Origin: Enterobacter dykesii
GTDB lineage: Bacteria; Pseudomonadota; Gammaproteobacteria; Enterobacterales; Enterobacteriaceae
DNA length: 64,000 nt
Direction: 5' to 3'
Assembly: GCF_008364625.2 (NCBI RefSeq)
Contig: NZ_CP126604.1
Span: forward strand, 1,054,001-1,118,000
The notes beneath the pieces were generated by a model that searched no databases, had not been told where the DNA came from, and saw only the letters and a list, made by a program, of their open reading frames with translations. Below, one piece after another: positions 27,666-35,379 of the stretch (positions are counted from its first letter, which is position 1; every line of letters begins with the position of its first letter). A program made the position numbers and the translations under genes.

Positions 27666-28465
27666 TTTTAATGCCTCAGATTGTTAAAAGCGTTATGCAG
27701 AGTTTGGTAAAACTCTCGAAATGCCGGAAGGATATAATGTGCAGATCCCTATACCGTAGTATTTCCCTGGAAAGAGCGAAAGCATCCTTGTTTACGTAAT
27801 GAAAAGAACTATGCCTCAGCGCGGTCATCTCATTAGGCTGGTGTTGGCAAAAAGGTTTTTCTTATTCATATTTGATACGCATCTTATTATACAGGGTAAG
27901 TTTTTTCCGAAAACCCTGTAAATTAATATGAGGGTATTGGTTTGTATTATCTTCTGGATCTGAATCGCTATTTTTTTAAAATTAGCGGAAATATCCTGTT
28001 ATCTCATTTACCGCATATTTTCATCTTTATGTAATAACAAAAAATAACAGATATCTCTGTATGTTGATTAATTGTTAACAAAAATACACCTCTTTTAAAG
28101 GGACAAACCCACAGAGGTGAGGTTGAAAATTGCCCTCGCAGGCCGTCAGACCTTCATCTGAAAGCGCCCAGGTTTACCCGAAGGCCCGCATCTCCTGTAC
28201 AGGAGAACATGCTATCCGCTTCGCTTTTTCCTCCTGGCAGTTGTCGCTAAGTTGCTTGTTTTTACATCATTATCATCCTGTTAACGCCTTCTTCATTCAC
28301 TTAACGGATGGAGGAAAGTGCTGCCGTTTCGTTAATCTGTGGCATTTCACAAGGTTCACACCCATAAATTAGGAATAGTTATAAATTCGATTTTATTGTT
28401 AAAAATTAACATTTTTGCAACGATGGTGGTAAGTAAATTCTTAAACCGCTTTAGGAAATAAGGGG
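27666..28465. other. AT-rich 800-base gap between fimZ and the FimY-like gene
   Basis: No convincing coding region. It should hold the fimZ promoter (minus strand). The only striking element is the 16-bp palindrome at 28191-28206. A TTG-started 80-codon frame at 28130-28372 has no ribosome site or recognisable content. The base composition is like other H-NS-bound fimbrial control regions, which is inference. Confidence 0.6.
28191..28206. promoter_or_regulatory. 16-bp perfect palindrome in the fimZ/fimY control region
   Basis: tctcctgtacaggaga equals its reverse complement. It lies about 525 bases upstream of the fimZ start and 260 bases after the FimY-like stop. It lacks the CTGT-N8-ACAG spacing of LexA boxes. 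A fimbrial regulator site is possible. Confidence 0.45.
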
Positions 28466-29194
28466 TTAGGACGTGAGTGAAAACGTGCAGTCTGAGAGGT
28501 TATTAAGAAGATGCAGTAATTCCTGGCGATGGCTTAGCCCCAGCTTCAGCAGGATGCAGCTGAGACGATAGATAATGCGGCTATAGGGGCGATTTTGCAT
28601 AAGGGCAATCTGACGCAATGTCTTGCCCCGGGAAAGTTCCTGCAGGATGGGCCATTCGTTGCGCGAGAACCAGTCTTTCTCGGTACCCGGCGGAGGGAGG
28701 GTATCCAGCAGGCTGTGCTGGAGCGCAGCGGCGTTCAGCTGACGTTCGAGCACATGAAAGGGACCTGCCGCTTTGCAGAAGAGGCGGGTGTCGTAATTAT
28801 CGGCCCGGACCAACAGCCATGGCGTCAGGAACGGAGGAAACAGGCTATGCCGTCTCAACTGATCCAGTTTCTCCAGAAGCCCCGTGGATCGGCTTTCAAT
28901 ATCCACGACCAGACGGGCTGAAGGCCACTGCGTTTGAGCGATAAGGGCGTCGTCCAGCGTGGCGTAGTCGCAGCAGCTGCTCAGGGGAAACTGCCCGTTG
29001 AGAAAACCGGTGCGCAGGTAGTGATCCTCCGTCACCAGAAGGATAAACGGGGCGTCGGTTTTGCGGGGCTGGCTGATAGACTGGCTCAAGAATTCGAGCC
29101 GGTCGAAAAAGGGGGGAGCAAAAGGTGAGCGCGTAAATCCCAGTGCATCACTTCCTGTACGCCGCCGCCGGTAACGGCGCACTGTCATTCGCAT
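28466..29194 (-). CDS. fimY: LuxR-type fimbrial regulator, FimY-like
   Basis: A 242-residue regulator with a variable N-terminal domain and a C-terminal LuxR-like helix-turn-helix (about 185-235, LSRGKTLRQIALMQNRPYSRIIYRL). Length and position match Salmonella FimY (240), which works with FimZ to activate fimA. A strong ribosome site (AGGAGGG) precedes the ATG at 29194. It lies 24 bases after the EAL-domain gene and is probably co-transcribed with it. FimW, a smaller LuxR-type repressor in Salmonella, is the alternative identity. Confidence 0.72.
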   Translation of the reverse strand: MRMTVRRYRRRRTGSDALGFTRSPFAPPFFDRLEFLSQSISQPRKTDAPFILLVTEDHYLRTGFLNGQFPLSSCCDYATLDDALIAQTQWPSARLVVDIESRSTGLLEKLDQLRRHSLFPPFLTPWLLVRADNYDTRLFCKAAGPFHVLERQLNAAALQHSLLDTLPPPGTEKDWFSRNEWPILQELSRGKTLRQIALMQNRPYSRIIYRLSCILLKLGLSHRQELLHLLNNLSDCTFSLTS

Positions 29195-29218
29195 GGTCTC
29201 CCTCCTGGAAATGGCTTT

Positions 29219-29917
29219 TTAATCCTCCGGCCATGTCCAGGACGGCCAGTAATATCCCTGGCCGAGGTCTGCGCCTGCCTGCAGTGCCCAGGTACGATCG
29301 CGTTCAGTCTCAATACCTTCAATAAGCACTTTCCCGGCAAGCTGAAAGCAAAGGGAAACCAGTTGCCTCAGCGCAGGGGTGTCGCGTAAACGCCAGAATG
29401 CTTCCTTATCTATTTTGATGCCGCTTAACGGGAGTCGGTAGGATAAAAAAGACTGCACAGTGACGTCATCCACGTCATCAAGCCAGATAGCGTGTCCCTG
29501 TTTGCTAAGTTGCCGCAAATTTTGAACCACATGCTGCTTCTGTACGAGGGACAGCGCCAAAAATGACGCGAGGTCGACAATCTCAATATTGAGCGGCACG
29601 CCTGGCAACCGGATAAGTCGCTGAAAAGACGCGGGCTCTGTCAGGACGGTTATCGGCAAATTAATAAAAAGATTATGACCGTGCGGCGTATTTTTTAACG
29701 CGGCAAGCTGCGCTTCAAGCAGCGTTATCGACCACTCTGCGGACCGATCGCAAAAAAAGTCCTCGCTGTTCCGCGTGTCGGCCAGGACGCTAAGTACCTC
29801 CACGCCAACCTGGCGCAGGGAGGAAAGGGCGACGATGGGCTCAAGCTTAATGCCGACGATGTCCTGAGAAATGTACTGTAACCGGGGGGGCGTATCGATC
29901 GGGTTTTGCGCTGTCAC
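29219..29917 (-). CDS. EAL-domain protein of the fim cluster (STM0551-like)
   Basis: A 232-residue stand-alone EAL domain, which in active members hydrolyses cyclic di-GMP. The catalytic scaffold is largely kept: the E of EAL (as EVL, about 40), the Asn in INLPI, Glu in IEIVD, the DD pair in LDDVDD, Lys in IKIDK, Glu in IEGIE and Gln in QGYYW. There is no sensor domain or signal peptide, so it is cytoplasmic. The Salmonella counterpart in this same position lowers fimbrial expression. It leads the fimY transcript. Confidence 0.85.
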   Translation of the reverse strand: MTAQNPIDTPPRLQYISQDIVGIKLEPIVALSSLRQVGVEVLSVLADTRNSEDFFCDRSAEWSITLLEAQLAALKNTPHGHNLFINLPITVLTEPASFQRLIRLPGVPLNIEIVDLASFLALSLVQKQHVVQNLRQLSKQGHAIWLDDVDDVTVQSFLSYRLPLSGIKIDKEAFWRLRDTPALRQLVSLCFQLAGKVLIEGIETERDRTWALQAGADLGQGYYWPSWTWPED

Positions 29918-30195
29918 TCCATTGTCCTGTTGTCTGTCAGCCTCCAGGCGGCCGGGATACCTGACTCTAGTGTGACGAGCTGACGTTCAGGAAAACAGCA
30001 GGCGTTACTTAAATGCAACTAAGCCTTTTCGCAGCGCTAAATTTTACGGTGAAACAGGACGAAATGTTGAGAAAATAGCCGTATTTACAATCGGCTAGCG
30101 GTAATTGCCGTGGAAAACGGAAAAGGCATTGACTCACCTGCCATTGACCGTATAATTCTTCGCGTTTCACCACCGCGAAGTACACGCATATCAGT

Positions 30196-30272
30196 GCGCC
30201 CTTAGCTCAGTTGGATAGAGCAACGGCCTTCTAAGCCGTAGGTCGTAGGTTCGAATCCTACAGGGCGTGCCA
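30196..30272 (+). tRNA. argU: tRNA-Arg, anticodon UCU (argU / fimU)
   Basis: A 77-base cloverleaf with acceptor gcgccct pairing agggcgt (one G-T pair), TAGCTCAGTTGGATAGAGCA D-arm, anticodon loop cttctaa with TCT anticodon, GGTTCGAATCC T-arm and encoded CCA. It reads rare AGA/AGG codons. In Salmonella the same gene (fimU) adjoins the fim regulators and is needed for their translation; in E. coli it is the attachment site of a cryptic prophage. Confidence 0.97.
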
Positions 30273-30321
30273 TTTCATTTCATAGAGTTACGCCTCCTTC
30301 ACATCCTCCTGATTTTCGTTG

Positions 30322-30340
30322 TGGGACATATTTGGGACAT
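30322..30340. repeat. Short direct repeat next to argU
   Basis: tgggacat occurs at 30322-30329 and 30333-30340, 50 bases after the tRNA gene. It may be debris of an integration event, but no integrase is left. Confidence 0.35.
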
Positions 30341-30374
30341 CGCCCCTAAAATTTACCGGTCAAGAAGGACATTT

Positions 30375-31205
30375 ATGTGGTATCTACTCGCAACTTCGCT
30401 TGCCGCACTCTCCCTTAATAGAAGCCTGGCTTACCTGATGCTGGGATTAACGGCATTTCTCGGCTGGAAACAAAGTATTCTTGACGCCCCGGCGCTGCTG
30501 GTTATTGCATCCATCGTTGTTGGCTGGTCTGTTGTTGAATGGCTACGTAATAAAAATAATAAATATACATATCTGGTCGAAGGCCTGTGCGTGGCCATCG
30601 CCGTTGCGCTGGTTTTGCATGTGATCCCGGGTTTTCATAACCCCAAAGTGCTGGATGCTGTCGTCGTTGGTCCGCAAAGCATACCGTTCAGTATGTACTT
30701 TAATATGGACAAGGCATTGGTGCCGTTCTTTTTAATCACGTGCATGCCAACGTTATTCGTAGCAAAACCACTCTATAAAGCGGGTAAGGTTGGATGGGGA
30801 ATATTGATTCTTGCGATACCCGCGCTGTTACTTCTGGCTGTTGCATTAGGTGGGCTGAGAATTGAGCCGCATGCGCCAGAATGGTTCGCTCAATTTGCCC
30901 TTGCGAATATTTTCTTCGTCTCTTTGGCCGAGGAAGCCTTGTTCAGAGGCTACCTGCAGCAACGCTTGTCCCGGATTATTCATCCTGTTGTCGCGCTGCT
31001 GATTGCCTCAGTCATCTTTGGGCTGATGCATTATAGCGGCGGTTTACTACTGATTATTTTTGCCAGCCTCTCCGGCATTATTTACGGCCTGGCGTGGATG
31101 TGGAGCGGCAGGCTTTGGGTTGCAACGTTATTCCATTTTGGGCTGAACTGCGTGCATTTATTGTTCTTCACCTATCCGATGTATTCCCCTCACGCAGCAA
31201 TGTGA
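30375..31205 (+). CDS. CPBP-family intramembrane glutamic protease
   Basis: A 276-residue polytopic membrane protein with about eight hydrophobic segments. The CPBP (Rce1/Abi) motifs are present: EEALFRGYL at about 186 and FGLMHYSGG (catalytic His) about 30 residues later, plus a third His in LFHFGLNC. The ATG at 30375 has an AAGAAGGA ribosome site; the frame opens earlier, inside the tRNA, which is not a credible start. Function of bacterial CPBP proteases varies (bacteriocin immunity, maturation); here it is unknown. It follows the argU integration site, suggesting acquisition. Confidence 0.82.
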   Translation: MWYLLATSLAALSLNRSLAYLMLGLTAFLGWKQSILDAPALLVIASIVVGWSVVEWLRNKNNKYTYLVEGLCVAIAVALVLHVIPGFHNPKVLDAVVVGPQSIPFSMYFNMDKALVPFFLITCMPTLFVAKPLYKAGKVGWGILILAIPALLLLAVALGGLRIEPHAPEWFAQFALANIFFVSLAEEALFRGYLQQRLSRIIHPVVALLIASVIFGLMHYSGGLLLIIFASLSGIIYGLAWMWSGRLWVATLFHFGLNCVHLLFFTYPMYSPHAAM

Positions 31206-31255
31206 TGCGTTTTAAAATAGTAGCCTTATAAATTTGGCTACTTCCGGATAAGCAT

Positions 31256-31283
31256 AAAAAGCCCCGAAATACTGGGGCTTTTT
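31256..31283 (+). terminator. Terminator after the CPBP gene
   Basis: Arms agcccc (31260-31265) and ggggct (31274-31279), flanked by an A-run and a T-run, in the 355-base gap before the iron transporter. The rest of that gap is AT-rich and carries the Fur box. Confidence 0.82.
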
Positions 31284-31469
31284 ATATATAACGGGCGCGT
31301 GAATAACTGATTTACCTTCGCGTCATAATGAATAGAAGGCTAATGAATTTCATTGTATGCAGGCTTAAGGTTTTCTTAATCTAAAAATTATCTCTCATTA
31401 AAATTTGGATTTTTATCATTCTAAAATCTTCTAAAAAGAAATTTTACACTTTTACGCCTAAACTCGATT

Positions 31470-31488
31470 GATACTAATTATCATTAGC
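31470..31488. promoter_or_regulatory. Fur box upstream of the iron ABC transporter
   Basis: gatactaattatcattagc matches the 19-bp Fur consensus (GATAATGATAATCATTATC) at 15 positions. It lies 73-91 bases before the fbpA start, so Fur with iron would repress the operon. Confidence 0.85.
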
Positions 31489-31561
31489 GTTGTTGTATGC
31501 TTTAATCCTGTCCCACAAAGCTATGAGTCGTTAATCACGTTGGTCAATTAAGGATGTGTTC

Positions 31562-32578
31562 ATGAATTCTCGCCTGCTGTCCTGCTTCTCGCTTGCCTTG
31601 TTGTCTTCATCCCTTTTCCTTTCCACACAAGCGGTTGCCGCCGATAACAACGAAGGTATCGTTGTTTATAACGCGCAGCACGAAAACCTGGTGAAGTCGT
31701 GGGTTGACGGTTTTACCAAAGACACCGGCATTAAGGTCACTCTGCGTAATGGTGATGACAGCGAACTGGGTAACCAGCTGGTTCAGGAAGGCAGCGCGTC
31801 CCCGGCAGACGTATTCCTGACGGAGAACTCGCCTTCAATGGTGCTGGTGGATAATGCCAACCTGTTTGCGCCGCTGGATGCAGATACCCTGAAACAGGTA
31901 CCGGCAGAATATCGTCCGGCGCACGGTCGCTGGATCGGCATTGCGGCACGCAGCACGGTATTCGTCTATAACCCGGCAAAACTCAGCGAACAGCAGCTGC
32001 CTAAGTCGCTGATGGATCTGGCAAAGCCTGAGTGGAAAGGCCGCTGGGCGGCATCACCGTCAGGCGCGGATTTCCAGGCCATCGTGAGCGCAATGCTGGC
32101 TCTGAAAGGCGAGAAGGCCACCCTGGAATGGCTCAAGGCGATGAAAGCCAATTTCGTCGCCTATAAAGGCAACAGCACCGTGATGAAAGCCGTCAATGCC
32201 GGTCAGATTGATGGCGGCGTGATTTATCACTACTACCGTTTTGTCGATCAGTCCAAAACCGGTGAAAACAGCAAAAACACCCAGCTCTACTACTTCAAAC
32301 ACCAGGATCCGGGCGCGTTTGTGAGCCTCTCTGGCGGTGGCGTGCTGGCGTCCAGCAAACACAAAGCGCAGGCGCAGGCCTTCATCAAGTACATTACCGG
32401 TAAAGAAGGCCAGGAAAGCCTGCGTACCAACAATGCCTTTGAATACGCAGTGGGCGTGAACGCGGCCTCCAACCCGAAACTGGTCCCGCTGAAAGATCTT
32501 GACGCACCGAAAGTTGAACCCTCAACGCTCAACAGTAAAAAAGTTATCGAGCTGATGACGCAAGCCGGTCTGCTGTGA
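31562..32578 (+). CDS. fbpA: Ferric iron ABC transporter periplasmic binding protein (FbpA/SfuA type)
   Basis: A 338-residue solute-binding protein with a signal peptide (to AVAAD) and the family opening IVVYNAQHENLVKSW, in which the YNAQH histidine and later tyrosines (GVIYHYYR at about 220) bind ferric iron. The ATG at 31562 is preferred to a GTG six bases upstream because the AAGGA site is then eight bases away. First gene of a three-gene ABC operon under a Fur box. Confidence 0.92.
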   Translation: MNSRLLSCFSLALLSSSLFLSTQAVAADNNEGIVVYNAQHENLVKSWVDGFTKDTGIKVTLRNGDDSELGNQLVQEGSASPADVFLTENSPSMVLVDNANLFAPLDADTLKQVPAEYRPAHGRWIGIAARSTVFVYNPAKLSEQQLPKSLMDLAKPEWKGRWAASPSGADFQAIVSAMLALKGEKATLEWLKAMKANFVAYKGNSTVMKAVNAGQIDGGVIYHYYRFVDQSKTGENSKNTQLYYFKHQDPGAFVSLSGGGVLASSKHKAQAQAFIKYITGKEGQESLRTNNAFEYAVGVNAASNPKLVPLKDLDAPKVEPSTLNSKKVIELMTQAGLL

Positions 32579-32602
32579 TCCTGAGAGTGAAGTGAACGCC
32601 TT

Positions 32603-34177
32603 ATGTCTGGTCTGAGTCTCGACATCGGAAAAAACAGAGTGCAGGAGCCTGCCCGCAAGCGTCCTGCACTGCCGATGGTTGCGTTAGCTGTTTTGTTTTC
32701 ATTAATGGCGCTTCTGCCTTTGGGTTTTATCATTGCCATTGGCATTGAGACCGGCTGGGAAACCATTAAGGCGCTGGTGTTTCGCCCGCGTGTTGCAGAG
32801 CTGCTCAGCAACACGCTGTGGCTGATGGCTTTAGCGGTTCCGCTGTGTATCGTGACGGGAGTGGCGATAGCCTGGCTCACGGAGCGCACGCAGCTTGCCG
32901 GGCGAGGGATCTGGTCCGCACTGGCGGTCGCCCCGCTGGCGATCCCCGCGTTTGTGCAAAGCTATGCCTGGGTGAGCGCTGTCCCGTCTATGCATGGGCT
33001 CTCCGCGGGCGTGTTCCTTTCCGTTCTTGCCTACTATCCGTTTATCTATATGCCGGTTGCGGCGGTGCTGCGTCGCCTTGACCCGACGCTTGAAGATGTC
33101 GCCGCTTCGCTGGGTACGCCGCCGTGGCGGGTCTTTTTCCGCGTGGTGCTGCCCCAGCTCAAGCTGGCTATCTGCGGCGGCGCGCTGCTGGTGGCGCTGC
33201 ACCTGCTGGCGGAATATGGCCTGTACGTGATGATCCGCTTTGATACCTTCACCACGGCAATTTATGACCAGTTCCAGTCTACCTTCAGCGGCCCGGCGGC
33301 GAACATGCTGGCGGGCGTGCTGGCGTTATGCTGCCTGGCTATCTTAGTGCTGGAAGGCGTGACGCGCGGAAAAGCACGCTACGCGCGCATTGGCGCCGGG
33401 GCCGCGCGCGAGCAGAAACGCTGGCCGCTGAAGCCTGTGGCCGCCGCGCTGGGCCAGCTGTTTTTCATCGTGCTGATCGTACTGGCGCTGGGCGTACCGT
33501 TAGTTGTTCTGTGTCGCTGGATTTGGCTCGGCGGCGTGCAGAACTGGATGAGTGCCGATCTCTGGCACTCCCTGCGCCAGACGCTGATGCTCGGCGTGGG
33601 CGGTGCGCTTCTGACGACGGCGTGCGTGATCCCCATCGCGTGGCTGGGTATTCGCTATCCGCACCGCATCTTCCGGATGCTGGAAGGGTGCATCTATATC
33701 ACCAGTTCGCTGCCGGGCATCGTCACGGCGCTGGCGCTGGTCACCGTCACCATTCATTACGCCCGTCCCATTTACCAGACGGAAATTACCCTGTTCCTGG
33801 CCTACCTGCTGATGTTTATGCCCCGCGCGCTCATCAACCTGCGGGCGGGGATTGCGCAGGCGCCGGTTGAGCTGGAAAACGTGGCGCGCAGCCTGGGCAG
33901 CACGCCCGCGAAGGCGCTCTGGAGCGTCACGATGCGGCTGGCCGCGCCGGGTGCGGCAGCGGGGGCCGCGCTGGTTTTCCTCGGCGTCAGCAACGAGTTG
34001 ACCGCCACGCTGTTGCTCTCTCCGCTGGGTACGCGCACGCTCTCCACCGGATTCTGGGCGCTTACCAGTGAAATTGACTATGTTGCCGCCGCGCCTTACG
34101 CGATGCTGATGATCCTGATTTCACTCCCGCTGACCACCATTCTCTATATGCAGTCGAAAAAAATTGCAGGGCTATGA
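32603..34177 (+). CDS. fbpB: Ferric iron ABC transporter permease (FbpB/SfuB type)
   Basis: A 524-residue fused permease with two homologous halves, each of about six membrane segments. Each half carries an EAA loop: [22 protein letters not shown] (about 163-184) and [20 protein letters not shown] (about 425-444). It forms the channel with FbpC and follows fbpA by 24 bases. Its stop lies one base before the fbpC start. Confidence 0.92.
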   Translation: MSGLSLDIGKNRVQEPARKRPALPMVALAVLFSLMALLPLGFIIAIGIETGWETIKALVFRPRVAELLSNTLWLMALAVPLCIVTGVAIAWLTERTQLAGRGIWSALAVAPLAIPAFVQSYAWVSAVPSMHGLSAGVFLSVLAYYPFIYMPVAAVLRRLDPTLEDVAASLGTPPWRVFFRVVLPQLKLAICGGALLVALHLLAEYGLYVMIRFDTFTTAIYDQFQSTFSGPAANMLAGVLALCCLAILVLEGVTRGKARYARIGAGAAREQKRWPLKPVAAALGQLFFIVLIVLALGVPLVVLCRWIWLGGVQNWMSADLWHSLRQTLMLGVGGALLTTACVIPIAWLGIRYPHRIFRMLEGCIYITSSLPGIVTALALVTVTIHYARPIYQTEITLFLAYLLMFMPRALINLRAGIAQAPVELENVARSLGSTPAKALWSVTMRLAAPGAAAGAALVFLGVSNELTATLLLSPLGTRTLSTGFWALTSEIDYVAAAPYAMLMILISLPLTTILYMQSKKIAGL

Positions 34178-34178
34178 C

Positions 34179-35201
34179 ATGCTTGAATTAACCGCCATTT
34201 CTAAATCGTTTTCTGATGTGCAGGTGCTCGACAGCTTAAACCTGAGCGTGGCGCCGGGGAGCAGGACGGCGATTGTCGGGCCGTCCGGGTCGGGGAAAAC
34301 CACGCTGCTGCGTATTCTGGCCGGGTTCGAAACGCCTGACACCGGGCGCATTGTCATGCAGGGGAGAACGCTGTTCGATGAAAACAGTTTTGTTCCCGCC
34401 CACCTGCGCCGGATCGGGTTTGTGCCTCAGGAAGGCGCGCTGTTCCCGCACCTCAATGTGGCAGACAACATCGCCTGGGGGCTGGACGGCACTCGCCAGG
34501 AGAAGCGCCAGCGCGTTGAGGCGCTGATGGAGATGGTTTCTCTGGACAGGCAGCTCGCAACGCACTGGCCCCACGAGATTTCTGGCGGTCAGCAGCAGCG
34601 CGTGGCGCTTGCCCGGGCGCTGGCCCAGCGTCCTTCACTGATGCTGCTGGATGAACCTTTCTCGGCTCTGGATACCGGCCTGCGCGCCATGACGCGTAAG
34701 GCAACGGCCGATCTGCTGGCCGAAGCGGGCGTGGCCTCGATTCTGGTCACCCACGATCAGAACGAAGCGTTGTCCTTTGCCACGCAGGTTGCCGTCATGC
34801 GCTCAGGGCGCTTCACGCAGGTCGGTACGCCTTATGAGGTTTACACCCGTCCGGTTGACGAAGAGACGGCGCTGTTTCTTGGCGATGCCGTGATCCTGCC
34901 TGCTCAGCTTGCGGCCGGGTATGCCGTGTGCGCGCTGGGTGAAGTGCCGACGGACAACGCGCGTGCGACAGGACAGGGCAGGGTAATGATGCGCCCTGAA
35001 CAATTACGCGTGACGGCATGTGCAGCGCATGAAAGCCCGATCTCGATTCTCGACGTCGACTTCACCGGCCAGCTGTCGACGCTCACCCTTGCGTTAGCCG
35101 GGGAGAAACAACCCGTAATTCTGAAGACCGTCAGCCAGCCTGGATGGAACCCGGGCACGGCGGTGCGCATTGATGTTGCAGGTATCGCGCGCGTTTTGTG
35201 A
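34179..35201 (+). CDS. fbpC: Ferric iron ABC transporter ATPase (FbpC/SfuC type)
   Basis: A 340-residue ATPase. Walker A GPSGSGKTT is at about 34-42, the signature SGGQQQR at about 134, Walker B LMLLDEPF at about 153 and a C-terminal TOBE-like regulatory domain follows 240. The ATG at 34179 is chosen over an upstream TTG because it gives the usual MLELTAISK start directly after the fbpB stop. A GC hairpin follows the stop. Confidence 0.93.
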   Translation: MLELTAISKSFSDVQVLDSLNLSVAPGSRTAIVGPSGSGKTTLLRILAGFETPDTGRIVMQGRTLFDENSFVPAHLRRIGFVPQEGALFPHLNVADNIAWGLDGTRQEKRQRVEALMEMVSLDRQLATHWPHEISGGQQQRVALARALAQRPSLMLLDEPFSALDTGLRAMTRKATADLLAEAGVASILVTHDQNEALSFATQVAVMRSGRFTQVGTPYEVYTRPVDEETALFLGDAVILPAQLAAGYAVCALGEVPTDNARATGQGRVMMRPEQLRVTACAAHESPISILDVDFTGQLSTLTLALAGEKQPVILKTVSQPGWNPGTAVRIDVAGIARVL

Positions 35202-35206
35202 TATTC

Positions 35207-35240
35207 ACCGCCCCGAAACGGGGTGGTTGTTCCCCTCTTT
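35207..35240 (+). terminator. Probable terminator of the fbp operon
   Basis: Arms accgcccc (35207-35214) and ggggtggt (35220-35227) pair with one G-T, followed by a pyrimidine stretch ending in four T residues. Confidence 0.55.
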
Positions 35241-35293
35241 TCTCGGCAAACCTCCTCATGAACGCGGTTACACTTGCTAACGCATAGATAATA

Positions 35294-35316
35294 CGTATAG
35301 TTCTCATTTGCATTGT
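35294..35316. promoter_or_regulatory. Fur-like site before the TonB receptor gene
   Basis: The stretch containing gttctcatttgcatt resembles the tail of many enterobacterial Fur sites (ATTCTCATTTGCA), and gataat occurs just upstream at 35287-35292. It lies about 65-85 bases before the receptor start. The match is weaker than that at 31470. Confidence 0.5.
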
Positions 35317-35379
35317 GTTCAACATATTCTAAGGCCCGACAACGGGTCATTTTTGCGCGCACTTTAAAATGAGTTAACG

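Noticed and set aside
28191-28206. LexA box reading of the palindrome
   Set aside because: Spacing does not fit CTGT-N8-ACAG.
28130-28372. 80-codon frame in the fimZ/fimY gap
   Set aside because: TTG start, no ribosome site, no recognisable content; region reads as noncoding.
30267-30374. N-terminal extension of the CPBP protein
   Set aside because: It would begin inside the tRNA-Arg gene; the ATG at 30375 has a proper ribosome site.
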